Of a DNA stretch of 33,284 bases, positions 10,661 to 20,394 are shown in pieces. A model generated the notes under the pieces. The model had not been told where the DNA came from. It saw only the letters and a program-made list of their open reading frames with translations, and did not search any database. Within the stretch, counting starts at the first letter, position 1. The number at the start of each line of letters is the position of its first letter. Location of the stretch: positions 1 through 33,284 of the forward strand of contig JAUCBJ010003284.1 of NCBI GenBank assembly GCA_032718475.1, read 5' to 3'. The position numbers and the translations under genes are program-made. Source of the DNA: Nemertoderma westbladi. Lineage: Eukaryota > Xenacoelomorpha > Nemertodermatida > Nemertodermatidae.

Positions 10661-11252
10661 AGATTCACTTACAGCTGATTGTTCTACTGAACCAATAAGA
10701 TTAACTTACAGCTGATTGTTCTACTGGACCAATAAGATTCACTTACAGCTGATTGTTCTACTGGACCAATAAGATTCACTTACAGCTGATTATTCTACTT
10801 GAACAATAAGATTCACGTACAGCTGATTGTTCTACTAAACCAATAAGATTCACTTACAGCTGATTGTTCTACTGAACCAATAAGATTCACTTACAGCTGA
10901 TTGTTCTACTGAACCAATAAGATTCACTTACAGCTGATTGTTCTACTGAACCAATAAGATTAACTTACAGCTGATTGTTCTACTGGACCAATAAGATTCA
11001 CTTACAGCTGATTGTTCTACTGAACCAATAAGATTCACTTACAGCTGATTGTTCTACTGAACCAATAAGATTCACTTACAGCTGATTGTTCTACTGAACC
11101 AATAAGATTCACTTACAGCTGATTGTTCTACTGAACCAATAAGATTCACTTGCAGCTGATTGTTCTACTGGAACAATACGATTCACTTACAGCTGATTGT
11201 TCTACTGGACCAATAAGATTCACTTACAGCTGATTGTTCTACTGGACCAATA
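10661..11252. repeat. 37-bp minisatellite carrying tandem 5' splice sites
   Basis: Sixteen copies of a 37-bp unit at a constant 37-base step from 10661 to 11252. On the minus strand each reads exon end (GGTCCAGTAGAACAATCAGCT shortened or varied) followed by GTAAGTG and intron bases. The rightmost unit is the true end of exon 11228-11374. Fourteen units keep GTAAG with T or G changes only after it; one has GTACGT (unit at 10809) and one GCAAGT (unit at 11142). Confidence 0.95.
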
Positions 11253-11374
11253 TTCCCAGCATTATTAAGTTGTTCTTCCAACTCGACGATCTGAAACTCC
11301 AACAAATCATTTCGGTTTTTATGCTCGTCTATCTCATTCAAACAAGCGTCATGTTTTCTATCCAGATCTTTATA
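11228..11374 (-). CDS. 147-bp coiled-coil exon with expanded 5' splice site
   Basis: A phase 0-0 exon of 49 codons, acceptor ATTTTATAG, donor GCT then GTAAGT. It begins YKDLDRKHDACLNEIDEHKN, continues RNDLLEFQIVELEEQLNN, and ends GNIGPVEQSA. The first 40 residues are a coiled coil. The last seven codons and the donor form the first unit of a 37-bp tandem array (10661-11252), so many copies of the same exon end and splice site follow in the intron. The second donor would add 37 bases and shift the frame; the third and later ones would add an in-frame TGA. Confidence 0.85.
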
Positions 11375-11642
11375 CTATAAAATATAAAAATTAATATATA
11401 ATATTGTAGAACATTTTATGATAATAATACCAGTCGGATGAATTACTTTGAGAAAAGCGGGGAAATGAAATTAAAGAAGCATTCAAAATTATTAAGTTTA
11501 TTTCTAAGTTTAAGTTTAGCATTTAGTTCAGAACCAAGAGATGTATATAATGTTAATACAATGAAACAAAGAAAGACGCGCAATTAGAATCGCACATCGA
11601 TACAAAATCTCGATATAAAATCTCAATGATATAGAAACTCAC

Positions 11643-11784
11643 TCGTTTTTGTGATTGTCTTAACTCCCCCATTATCTTCATTTTATCATTTATCCAATTG
11701 ATATCCTGACCCTTCTTGCGAATTGCATCCTCCAAGTCTTCGATTTTCTGCTGACAATCCCGTAAGTTATCTTCTAGTTCTCGT
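11643..11784 (-). CDS. 142-bp coiled-coil exon
   Basis: This exon enters in phase 2 (acceptor ATGTTTCAG) and leaves in phase 0 at CGA then GTGAGT. It encodes 47 residues: RELEDNLRDCQQKIEDLEDA, then IRKKGQDINWINDKMKIM and GELRQSQKR. The coiled-coil pattern is strong. The split Arg codon is completed by the first base here, joining it to 11932-12062. Confidence 0.85.
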
Positions 11785-11931
11785 CTGAAACATGAAATTT
11801 ATTCCTATAAGATCTTAGTCAGCCACTACAATTCGACAACATTTACTTACAGTACTTTACACGCAGTTTATATTTTACCGTTCTAAATATCGTTCCAGAA
11901 CTATAAAGGGTCCGCATCTAATTCCACTAAC

Positions 11932-12062
11932 CGTATTTGCTCGTCTCGATCCAGATCTACTCCGCTCCCTAATTTACTCTGCAGTCTCGAGTACTGCCTC
12001 TTCAACTCCATATGCTCCCGGTTCAAAGTCTTGTACTTCATTTCCAAAGAGTCCCTTTTGAA
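11932..12062 (-). CDS. 131-bp coiled-coil exon
   Basis: This exon enters in phase 0 after acceptor ACTTTCAG and leaves in phase 2 at ATACG then GTTAGT. It encodes about 43 residues: FKRDSLEMKYKTLNREHMEL, then KRQYSRLQSKLGSG and VDLDRDEQI with a split Arg. Charged residues with leucines at heptad spacing indicate a coiled coil. It follows the acidic exon with no frame conflict. Confidence 0.85.
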
Positions 12063-12177
12063 CTGAAAGTTTAATAATATTAAAAAAATAACAAATAAAA
12101 TGATAAATAAATAAGAATATTAAATATTTGAAATAACAGTGTAGAAGGGGGGGGGGGGGGGGGGGGGGGTTACCTAC

Positions 12178-12333
12178 CAGATCATCCCAATCCTCCTCTT
12201 CCTCATCGTGCAGTGATGCCGATGCGTTCGTGGAATCCATTGACCCGATACTGTATTCCGTGTCGCTGGTTGTCACGTCTACAGAAATCTTCGGTATGGA
12301 ACCAGTGGTTTTAGTTCGGGTTTTCCCTTTGTC
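12178..12333 (-). CDS. 156-bp Ser/Thr-rich acidic exon
   Basis: A phase 0-0 exon of 52 codons. The acceptor is AATTTGAAG, with a weak pyrimidine tract, and the donor is GATCTG then GTAGGT; an alternative donor lies four bases downstream. The product begins DKGKTRTKTTGSIPKISVDV, is rich in Ser and Thr (TTSDTEYSIGSMDSTNASAS), and ends in the acidic patch DEEEEDWDDL. It is likely a flexible, phosphorylatable linker between coils. The donor is followed at intron position +9 by a run of 23 C (plus-strand G, 12147-12169), and the whole intron is only 115 bp. Confidence 0.8.
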
Positions 12334-13740
12334 CTTCAAATTAAATTTACAATGTTTTACTACTAAATAATGCTAAGTAATGAATTCACTTACAGTTGAT
12401 TACAGTTAACTTACAGTACAGAAATAAAAACCATTGAGTAATTGAATGTTTATCGCTAAGTTTGGCACCACTAACAGACTAATCCAGTAGCCACCACGTT
12501 AAGGGAAGGTCTACATGGGAATTCGTTCCCCATCGCCTTCCAGTTTTCGCTAATTTGTTAAATTTAAGGAACAAAATATCCCCATTCAACTTCGATGGGT
12601 AACTATGGTAACTGGGTAACTACTTCGGCTTAAAGATTATAGAAAACGGTGAGATAGTGAGAGTATTCGGACTTGGGAGTTAGTGTGGCTCCTCTCCGTC
12701 TCATATAGGTAAAAGCCAAGAGAGAGGAGCCTTCGGTTTGCCTCCCGAGTTTTGTGTTTCACGTTTACCCATAACTTTACTTTACTTTTATAGACCGGCC
12801 GCACCCTAGGATGCATCCCCCCAACGGAACTCATCCGCACCACGCATTCAGCCGTTTATCTAAAAAATTAAACATTTTAATTAAACGTATACCCCCTTTG
12901 CTCAAATTTCCAAATTGTTGTTTCTTTATTTCGTCTAGAGCAAAATTTATTGGGGATTACAAATCTGATAACCGCTCAGTGAGACCTCATTTAGTTCTCG
13001 AGTTATAACTTTTTTTCCGTATGACAGTCGGTCCGTCAAATTTTAAGAGCGACATAAGACCGACCGACAGATAGACAGACAAAATTGCAACAAACATTAA
13101 AATTGACAATGAAAATGAATTTGATTAAAATCGGAAATGGAATCAGCGACCCCAAAAACCCCCGTAATAAAAACTTTAGCTCGTTGGTGTGACGTGCATC
13201 CTTCCTGCCAGTAATAATTAACCAACCAAAACACAGCCAGCCAATTTTGGCGGGACGGTTAAACTTTGAAGGGCATTTTCTCGGAATGACATTTTTCATT
13301 TTCAAATACCGGTATATTCAAATACTCATTTTTCAACTAATTTTCTTCGTTTTTGGCTCATTCGACTTTTCGAACGAGCTTTGGAAGCTCTTTAAAAGTT
13401 ATCTTATGGAATTTTGATAAATATTACCATTTCGTGTAATTATCCAATTTTATTTAAAAATATGAAAATTAATTAATTCAATTAATTAATAAAAACCCCC
13501 TTTAAGAATATCAATGGCATATCTATACATTTTTTATCTCAACAGGCTTATCGATACGTGGAAACGTAGCCATCGCCTGGCTGTGGTGACGTCACCCAAT
13601 TGATACCCCCTGGAAAAATATCCAACACTTCCATACATACAACGTATTGTACAATCATATTTGTAACAGCTGAAAGAGTTACAGAACGAATTAGACCAGA
13701 AGATAAGATAATGTATGACATGGACAAATAGTTCTAGTCA
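12334..13740. other. Intron with low-complexity and possible dispersed repeat
   Basis: No exon is supported. Around 12930-13110 the sequence has an ATTTAGTTCTCGAGTTATAA stretch followed by GACCGACCGACAGATAGACAGACAAA-type short repeats, which resembles dispersed non-coding repeats common in invertebrate genomes; I cannot name it. Minus- and plus-strand open frames here are short and unsupported. Confidence 0.45.
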
Positions 13741-13746
13741 AATGGT

Positions 13747-13863
13747 TCGGCAAACACTACTGGCTAGGCTAACACTACTGGCTAGGCTAACACTACTGGC
13801 TAGGCTAACACTACTGGCTCGGCTAACACTACTGGCTCGGCTAACACTACTGGCTCGGCTAAC
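13747..13863. repeat. 18-bp minisatellite
   Basis: About six and a half copies of GGCTAGGCTAACACTACT; the right-hand three carry GGCTCGG instead of GGCTAGG. Confidence 0.95.
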
Positions 13864-13899
13864 ATGTGAATGAGAGGTAAAGTTGAATTTATGACATTA

Positions 13900-14151
13900 G
13901 CCGAACTCCGTACATGTAATTCTACCCGTCGGACGTCTTTGGACTTATGTTTCGGTAGAAGTGCCGAACTCCGTACATGTAATTCTACCCGTCGGACGTC
14001 TTTGGACTTACGTTTCGGTAGAAGTGCCGAACTCCGTACATGTAATTCTACCCGTCGGACGTCTTTGAACTTACGTTTCGGTAGAAGTGCCGAACTCCGT
14101 ACATGTAATTCTACCCGTCGGACGTCTTTGAACTTACGTTTCGGTAGATGT
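13900..14151. repeat. 63-bp minisatellite, four copies
   Basis: Four tandem 63-bp units beginning GCCGAACTCCGTACATGTAA. The length is a multiple of three and the plus strand is open through all four, giving a 21-residue repeat (AELRTCNSTRRTSLDL then RFGRS). The units differ at few bases, and two of those differences change the residue. There is no supporting splice site or family, so I treat it as non-coding. Confidence 0.9.
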
Positions 14152-14783
14152 GTAAAGGTAATAAAAATAAAAGTAAATCAAATATTTGCGTATTAAATTT
14201 GTTTGCAATCGCGTTGACTACCATTTCTCAATTTCTCAACCTTTTATTTTCAAAAGTCTTTATGAGCCAAATATCCAATCAATCTGGGAGCTCCGCCTAT
14301 GCGATATATGTTTTCTACATTTCAGAATATTAATTTGCATTTAACCGATATAAAACATCAATGATGACCATTTAAGTCTGACGCAAAATGATAAAAATAA
14401 TCAAAAGAAACTAAATATCTATCGGTGCGGTCGTCGAAACCTTAAAATCTCCCAAAATCGTCGTCATTACCATAGCAATGGGATTGTAAACAATTTCAAA
14501 CATCAAATATTTACATAGCCTAGAATGCCTTTCACCCGGTTACCTTGGCAATTACTACTAGGGCTGCTACTAGGTCGAGCAAGCAAGGTCAATATAAAAT
14601 TATAACAGATAAATTATATTTATTGTATTTTATTATAATGTCCTTTTATATAATTCTAGTTACCGTATCTTAGTCACTCAAATGAAAGAAGTTAAATATT
14701 ATTATTATATTAGTGCCAGAAATGCAGAATTAACGGAACTCATTAGGAACATAATAATGAATATACGCGATTGGTAAACTCAC

Positions 14784-14885
14784 AACGAGATTGAGCTCTT
14801 CAGTTAATTTGGTAATTTTATCCTCCAGTAACTTTTTATCAGATCGCAATGTTGCCGGTAAGGATTGCGACTTTTTAAGTTCAAC
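14784..14885 (-). CDS. 102-bp coiled-coil exon
   Basis: A phase 0-0 exon of 34 codons, between acceptor TTTTCTAG and donor GTGAGT. It reads VELKKSQSLPATLRSDKKLL and then a helix DKITKLTEELNLV. It joins in phase with the exons on either side (15132-15633 ends in phase 0; 12178-12333 begins in phase 0). It continues the coiled-coil character. Confidence 0.8.
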
Positions 14886-15131
14886 CTAGAAAAGAAAAGA
14901 AGATATATATGTAGCAAATATAGGGCCTATAATAAACTCACCAATTCATTCAATCTAAATATTTCTTATATTTGTACCGTCGAATAAGGATGGACTATGT
15001 ACCGAGCAATTCTTGTATCACAGTAGATTTAAAACTGAGGCCAATGATATATATATCTTCCAAACTATACTAACACGACACACAACATAAATGTACCAGC
15101 TAATAGCGGCTGTGCCAACACTATATCTTAC

Positions 15132-15633
15132 CTGTAATTGCTGTACGGTTTTCTCCAGATCAGTTCTCTCTTGTAAAAGTTTCTTATAAGCTCGGTCGGG
15201 TGATTTACCCCCGTCGCCAATATTAAACCGAGATTTCTCCGCCTCCAACTCTCTTCGAACTTTCTCTAGCTCCTTCAACAAGGCCGATTTCTCATGCACG
15301 CCTTTCAGACTACCTCGATTCTTCCTACCAAGGCTATCCAAATCAAACTTGGATCTCTCAGATTCGAGTTCCTCTGTGACTCGCTTCAATTCTTTCTCTA
15401 AATCTTTGTTCTCTTGGATTAGCTTACGAACAGCTCTACCACGGGATTTTCCTTTAGCGTCTAATTCGAATTTCTCTTCCCCGGTGTCGTCATTATTTTC
15501 ATCATTATCTTTGTAGACAAGAATTTCCTGCTCTAAGTCTTCAACTTTATTCTGGAGGGTTTTATTTTCTTCGAGAATCTGGTTAACTGTTGAACTGGGG
15601 ATATTTGACAAGTCCAAAGTTTGGGAAGCAGAC
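15132..15633 (-). CDS. 502-bp coiled-coil exon with internal repeats
   Basis: The largest exon seen, 502 bp, from acceptor TATCGTAG to donor CAG then GTAAGA. It enters in phase 2 and leaves in phase 0 and encodes 167 residues. The first part (NQILEENKTLQNKVEDLEQE) is a leucine-spaced coiled coil. It is followed by an acidic patch (DENNDDTGEE) and three degenerate repeats of about 40 residues. Each repeat starts with Phe in an FELD, FDLD or FNIG context, passes through a Gly/Lys/Arg-rich turn, and ends in a coil of the type LxELxKVxxELE. The frame is open throughout. The open frame running on below 15132 to 15018 is intron, since the donor there is strong and the extension turns hydrophobic. 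Confidence 0.85.
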
Positions 15634-16433
15634 CTACGATATACATTAAATCATAACAAATATATCGGTGAAATAAGTATATATTTATTGATTATAGAAC
15701 AATATTTTGGTATATTACTCAATGTAATATATAACGTACTGTTATTATTTTTTATTTTTATTTAAAACAATTGCGCGTAAATTCCAAAATTGCAACGCTA
15801 CAAGAATTTATTAATAAACAAGATTCATATTTGTTTTGAAAGGACTTAAGGCTTTCTTCCCACTTGGGTTAAATCTACGATATAAACATTGTAAAGTTAT
15901 ATACAGAACAGATACTTTAGGTCAAACTTTATTTAATTTTACTTTGCAGTTATGTATCATTAGGAAGACAACAGGTTTAAACAGATTTAGCTGTTGTTCA
16001 TAATTTAACTATACCGGCCTACCTACTATAATATCTGAAACAATTATATAGAAGAACATTGACTTATAAACATTGCAGAATTAGAATTATTTTATTGATT
16101 TTTAATATTGTTATTGATCCATTTATTGATCATGGCTATTGTATAAAATTATATGGCTCAATGAAATGATTTTCTGTACTTAATTATAAAGTAACAGTAA
16201 AATGTAGAAACAGTAAAATTTACTGTTTTGATTGAAAAGCAGTTTGGGGACAGAACTTTTCAAATTATAAAATTCAACATTAAACATAAAGTCCTTATGT
16301 ACAAAGATTATTATTTAATTTAGGTCACACCGGTACTTATTTATTTATCTGAAAGAATTTATATAAGAATTCATTAGATAAATATAGAATTTGGATGATG
16401 AAATAAATTCATTTTTTACCCCGCCAGACTAAC
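15634..16433. other. 800-bp intron, AT-rich
   Basis: No gene, repeat array or mobile element is recognised in this intron. Confidence 0.6.
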
Positions 16434-16595
16434 CACTCAGTGTTTGAAACTCCCTGGGGGGTTGGAGACAGTTTGGATGATTTTGTGTCTTTCTCTATTT
16501 TGTTTATCAATTCCTTTAGTTGGGTCTTTGGATCCTTAGCAACAGGAGAGGGATCCTTGACAACCAGACGGGGTATGGAACCAATTCTTCCCTGT
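16434..16595 (-). CDS. 162-bp exon, Pro/Lys-rich linker segment
   Basis: A 162-bp, phase 2-2 exon encoding 54 residues, with acceptor ATTACAG and donor GAGTG then GTTAGT. It begins QGRIGSIPRLVVKDPSP, continues with a short helical stretch around LKELINKIEKDT, and ends SPTPQGVSNTEW, the Trp being split across the intron. A second possible donor 15 bases further on (GGCGGG then GTAAAA) would put the next exon out of frame, so the first is preferred. An 8-kb intron full of repeats separates it from the exon at 24626. Confidence 0.75.
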
Positions 16596-17805
16596 CTGTA
16601 ATTTTATAAATCTTGATATAAAAATCTTAAAGCTACAAATAAGAACCATAAAAGCTGCCTTAAGTTGGGAAAACTAAAACCTCTTGGTCAATATTTTTGG
16701 TCTAAGTAAAACTTCAGCATAATTGGTCCTCCCAATGAAAACCGTAATAAAATGAATATTGAGTGATATTAGTTCATTAACTCAAAAACGGGATGTATTT
16801 TATAAAAATATACAAATAAAGAAATGAAAAATAGGAATGTGATATAAGTTGTATCATAATAGATCGGTATATTTATGGAATTTCGTTGAAACTATATTAT
16901 ATGGCTGTAATTTATAATTTATATTCAAAATTTGATTATTTTATTCAAAGAATATGAACAAAAAAAAACCAATGACCAAATCCAACCATATCGTTGAACA
17001 AATCAAACTAATCAAAACTCAGAAACTACAGACTCTAGTCCAGCAATACAATTCACCATATTTGGTCCTGAGTAACTAAGGACACTGATAATATCAATTC
17101 TCTCGCCAAATAATAACACTAGCTATTTGACTGGAAACTTGGCCGCGATAGAAACTTCAGTTCACATCACAAAACAGGTTGAACTTATTATTAGACAATA
17201 AGGGACTAATAGATACTAAGAGATACTAAGAGGTTATCCAAGTTATTACCTTTAGCAAATTAATTCGCCCACCGCGCGAATTCTCGCATCGGTCAGACCC
17301 CCTCCTGGATACCGCAAACAAACATATCGTTTTAAACTGTAAATTTTGAATAATTATGTTGGCATTGATTAGTCGGTATGGTTGATCAAAGGATTGTATT
17401 CTCATACTATTTAGCGGCGCATTATAATAACTAATAATAATTACCGAATTATTTCATTACCAACTCACATGCTTGTGTTAGCAAACATTATACAAGAGGA
17501 ATTCATGAAGAGAAACGATGCATTAACTGTAAGCCGAAACAATTAAATGTAATCGCTGAAATTAATATCGACGTAGAATTATAAAGTGTTTATAAAAAGA
17601 AACTCAGAGGGAAATAATATCGGCGATTAAATCGGGAATGGCTCATTAAAGATTACTAAATTTAATTAAATATTTCTAGATTTATCCTCGGGCTATTCAA
17701 AACATCCACAGTTAGTTGCACTGACCACCGAAGTATGATAACACAACTGAAATAAATATGTATTATTATATGCCCAGTTGCCCACATCCGTTCTGCATTT
17801 AGTTT
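16596..17805. other. AT-rich intronic DNA
   Basis: Part of the 8-kb intron between exons 24626-24697 and 16434-16595. I see no supported feature. Confidence 0.6.
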
Positions 17806-17811
17806 AAAACT

Positions 17812-18048
17812 CTGCACTAAGTTGCCCATGTCTACACTAAGTTGCCCAAGTCTGCACTAAGTTGCCCATGTCTGCACTAAGTTGCCCATGTCTGCACTAA
17901 GTTGCCCATGTCTGCAGTAAGTTACCCATGTCTGCATTAAGTTACCCATGTCTGCATTAAGTTGCCCATGTCTGCACTAAGTTGCCCATGTCTGCACTAA
18001 GTTGCCCATGTCTGCACTAAGTTGCCCATGTCTGCACTAAGTACATTT
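17812..18048. repeat. 20-bp minisatellite
   Basis: About twelve copies of CTGCACTAAGTTGCCCATGT with single-base variants (CTGCATTAAGTTACCCATGT). Confidence 0.95.
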
Positions 18049-18344
18049 CGAACTCGTCAACGCTTTATCGTCTGCAAGACACCTCAATGTAAATGACAAT
18101 GTAGGTAGGTGTGAATGTCAGTCTGATGATGACAAAGGCCACTGTGTTAGATTTGCCCAGATTTCGACGGCTAAAACAGAAACCATCGCCTTTATACCCC
18201 GGAAGAGAAAAAAATGAGCGCCAAAGAGAGAAAGTCAAGACCCTAATGCTAAAAACACTGCCAACATTAAGGTGAGGGGGGGGGGGGGGGAATCAGAACC
18301 TTAATGTTCTGATTTCCATGAAACCCTTGAAAATGCAGTTCTAG

Positions 18345-18690
18345 AGTAATAAATAATCAATGATCAGGTAGAAGAATCGATTTCGGCGACAGCTGATGAA
18401 AGCCAAAAAAGTAAAGCAAAAATGGTAAAGTAAAAAACGTAAAGTAAAAAAAGTAAAGTTTAATTCGGCCGTTAGGCCAGGGATTACTAAACAAAGTGTG
18501 ACGATTATTTCCAGTGCGGTCCCCCCAGAACTATACTCCACAGAGGAAACTCCAGTACTCATTTAGCTACCACTTAAGGATGCAAAGCAGAGATGCGCCC
18601 TGGCTAGAGCCTTCAAATATTCGTGCCGAAACGAAAACTGCCCTGGCCGTCAGGCTGGGATCGAACCCACGAATTCCGAGAGATGTGAAT
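18345..18690 (-). mobile_element. Probable tRNA-derived SINE
   Basis: On the minus strand GTGGGTTCGATCCC (complement of 18657-18670) matches the RNA polymerase III B box of tRNA-derived SINEs. It is followed by about 230 bp of tRNA-unrelated sequence and a tail of TTTACTTTTTTTACTTTACG type near 18400-18460. No clear A box or tRNA cloverleaf was found upstream, so the head may be degraded. It is not a functional tRNA gene. Boundaries are approximate. Confidence 0.4.
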
Positions 18691-18698
18691 TCAATATA

Positions 18699-18945
18699 CA
18701 GGGGAAACTGGACGTAAATCCCATCTTGGCGAATTAATATCCCGCCTCAATGTTCCATTCTCAATTTAGAGAAAGGACCAGGTTACAGTGGCGCGCTATT
18801 TTAACCAAAACAATGAATTAAACACAATATAACAAGATACAGTTTTATTTTTGAGAGTAATCAGCTATTATTTGCGTTGAATTTCCCCTGGAGAGGGATT
18901 AGTTTTTATTGCGTTCAATTCCCCCCCCCCCCTCCCCCTGCCAGG
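18699..18945. repeat. Dispersed repeat, fuller copy
   Basis: Contains ACTGGACGTAAATCCCATCT then TGGCGAATTAATATCC, then the CAGGTTACAGTG module. The first part recurs at 20300-20337, the CAGGTTACAG start recurs at 20357-20366, and the second half recurs at 6636-6790. A C-rich tract (18921-18938) closes it. Confidence 0.7.
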
Positions 18946-19022
18946 ATGGACAGATGTTGGTAGTACCTTAAAATTTGTTACACAACTTCGAGATGCTACA
19001 CTACATTCCGATACTCTCTCCT

Positions 19023-19112
19023 TCACAGGTTATCAAGAAGACTGACGATTGTTGAGAGTATATCATTAATTCTCTGAGTGGATTTGTTGGTGATGTTGTT
19101 GATTTCTGCTAT
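19023..19112 (-). CDS. Possible terminal exon or gene remnant
   Basis: On the minus strand a strong pyrimidine-rich acceptor (TTTTCTTCTTCTCAG) precedes an open frame of 29 codons and TGA. The peptide IAEINNITNKSTQRINDILS then TIVSLLDNL looks helical. It could be the last exon of an unrelated gene or pseudogene lying in the large intron. If it belonged to the coiled-coil gene it would end that protein early as an alternative terminus. Evidence is weak. Confidence 0.25.
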   Translation of the reverse strand: MAEINNITNKSTQRINDILSTIVSLLDNL

Positions 19113-19579
19113 CTGAGAAGAAGAAAACCACTGCATCCGCAAATATGTCCGTTTATAGTTGTCATTGAGTTTGTTTCTGGTCACGTTAAAAGCCAGGTGT
19201 GGTGGGAAAACCCAGATTTCACAACTTTTCCTAAAATTTAATGGGCTATCCAACAGCCAAACGCCAAAAACATAGCTATGTTAGTATTCGTGTTGTCCCA
19301 TTCTGGCACTCATCTCCAGTAATTTTCGCGCAAAAAAAGTTTTAATAGCTCGATAAAATTAACTTATTTGCGGTATATAGCGGTCTTTTTAGATGCTGAT
19401 AACGATTATAGAACGCAGATATAACATATTCGAGAAAATTTCTAGTAATTTTGAAATATGATAATCTGATAAGCAAATATGATAATGAAAAATCACCACC
19501 AAATCAAACTAATTTAATGACATTAGGGGCTTTCCGAATCACCTACATCGCCCTGGGTCTATAGCAATAGTGTTAACCT

Positions 19580-19778
19580 AAATTCCGTCCATCTTAAGGA
19601 TTTTATCTCTGGAAATGGATGGTTTTCGGCTGGAACCCAGTTCAAGAAGCGAACTGGAAAGCTATGGACTCATAGTGGACCCAGTGGTCACAAGTCCCAG
19701 ATAGACCATATTCTAATTCGTAGGAAATACAGGAGCTCTATACAAGACTGTAATGCATTTACACTTCGACCCTTCCTT
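19580..19778 (+). pseudogene. LINE apurinic-like endonuclease fragment
   Basis: The plus strand encodes the C-terminal part of an APE-type endonuclease: GNGWFSAGTQFKKRTGKLWT, then HSGPSGHKSQIDHILIRRKY. The QIDHILI motif with the conserved Asp is typical of this domain in LINEs of the RTE/Ingi/Nimb type. The N-terminal domain is not recognisable to the left. The frame loses resemblance after about 19770, where foreign sequence interrupts the element. Confidence 0.7.
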
Positions 19779-20394
19779 TGGATGGACGCGTGCGAAGGTT
19801 GGACGCGGGCGAAGATTGCACCATACCTTTCATGTGTGTCATGTGTTTTATTTTTAAACCTCCTGCCAACTTCAACAACTCCTAAACTTGAAATTAGCAG
19901 TCTTTAATGGTATAATTATTGTCATTAAAAGCACCTAATTCAATCCCGATATGATTGGTAGGCTATTTGTCTGACCAATCAGTGACTGCTTGAAATTAGG
20001 ATGTTTTAACGCTTCCTATCTTCTGTTCCGCCATACCAAAAATTTCATATTCTACTGTACGTTCTACCATACTCGAACATTTATTTTAACACCAGATTGT
20101 GCTATTTATGGATGGCATTAATATTTGGAAGAACTAGTTATCACACCAGGACTTAGAGCCCCCTTTCGCAAAACCGTCACCAATACACTCTTACTTAGTC
20201 CGATCCTCTACAAAAGGCAACTATCATATCCCTCTTGTTAGACTTGAAATAGCCAAACATTCCATTAATTTTTTGAGACAGGGGGAGGGGGGGGGGGGGG
20301 ACTGGACGCATATCCCATCTTGGCGAATTAATATCCTAATGTTATAGGGAAAGGAGCAGGTTACAGGTTATTCCTTCGTTCTTCCTTCGTTCAG
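19779..20394. mobile_element. Sequence interrupting the LINE
   Basis: About 600 bp separates the endonuclease fragment from the reverse transcriptase region, although these are adjacent in intact elements of this type. Its right end contains a G14 run (20287-20300) and a partial copy of the dispersed repeat (20300-20372). The insert boundaries are approximate and no target duplication was identified. Confidence 0.45.

Noticed and set aside
10661-11252. CRISPR array
   Set aside because: The 37-bp units are directly adjacent with no spacers between them, in a eukaryotic intron.
12637-13305. Open frames of 65 to 89 codons on both strands
   Set aside because: Short, no recognisable domain, no matching splice sites; consistent with chance in a repeat-like region.
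11228-15633. Assignment of the gene to a named coiled-coil family
   Set aside because: Segments such as RNDLLEFQIVELEE look like many long coiled-coil proteins; heptad composition alone makes such similarity unreliable, so no name is given.
18657-18670. Functional tRNA gene
   Set aside because: A B-box sequence is present but there is no cloverleaf, no A box at the right distance and no anticodon arm; a SINE is more likely.
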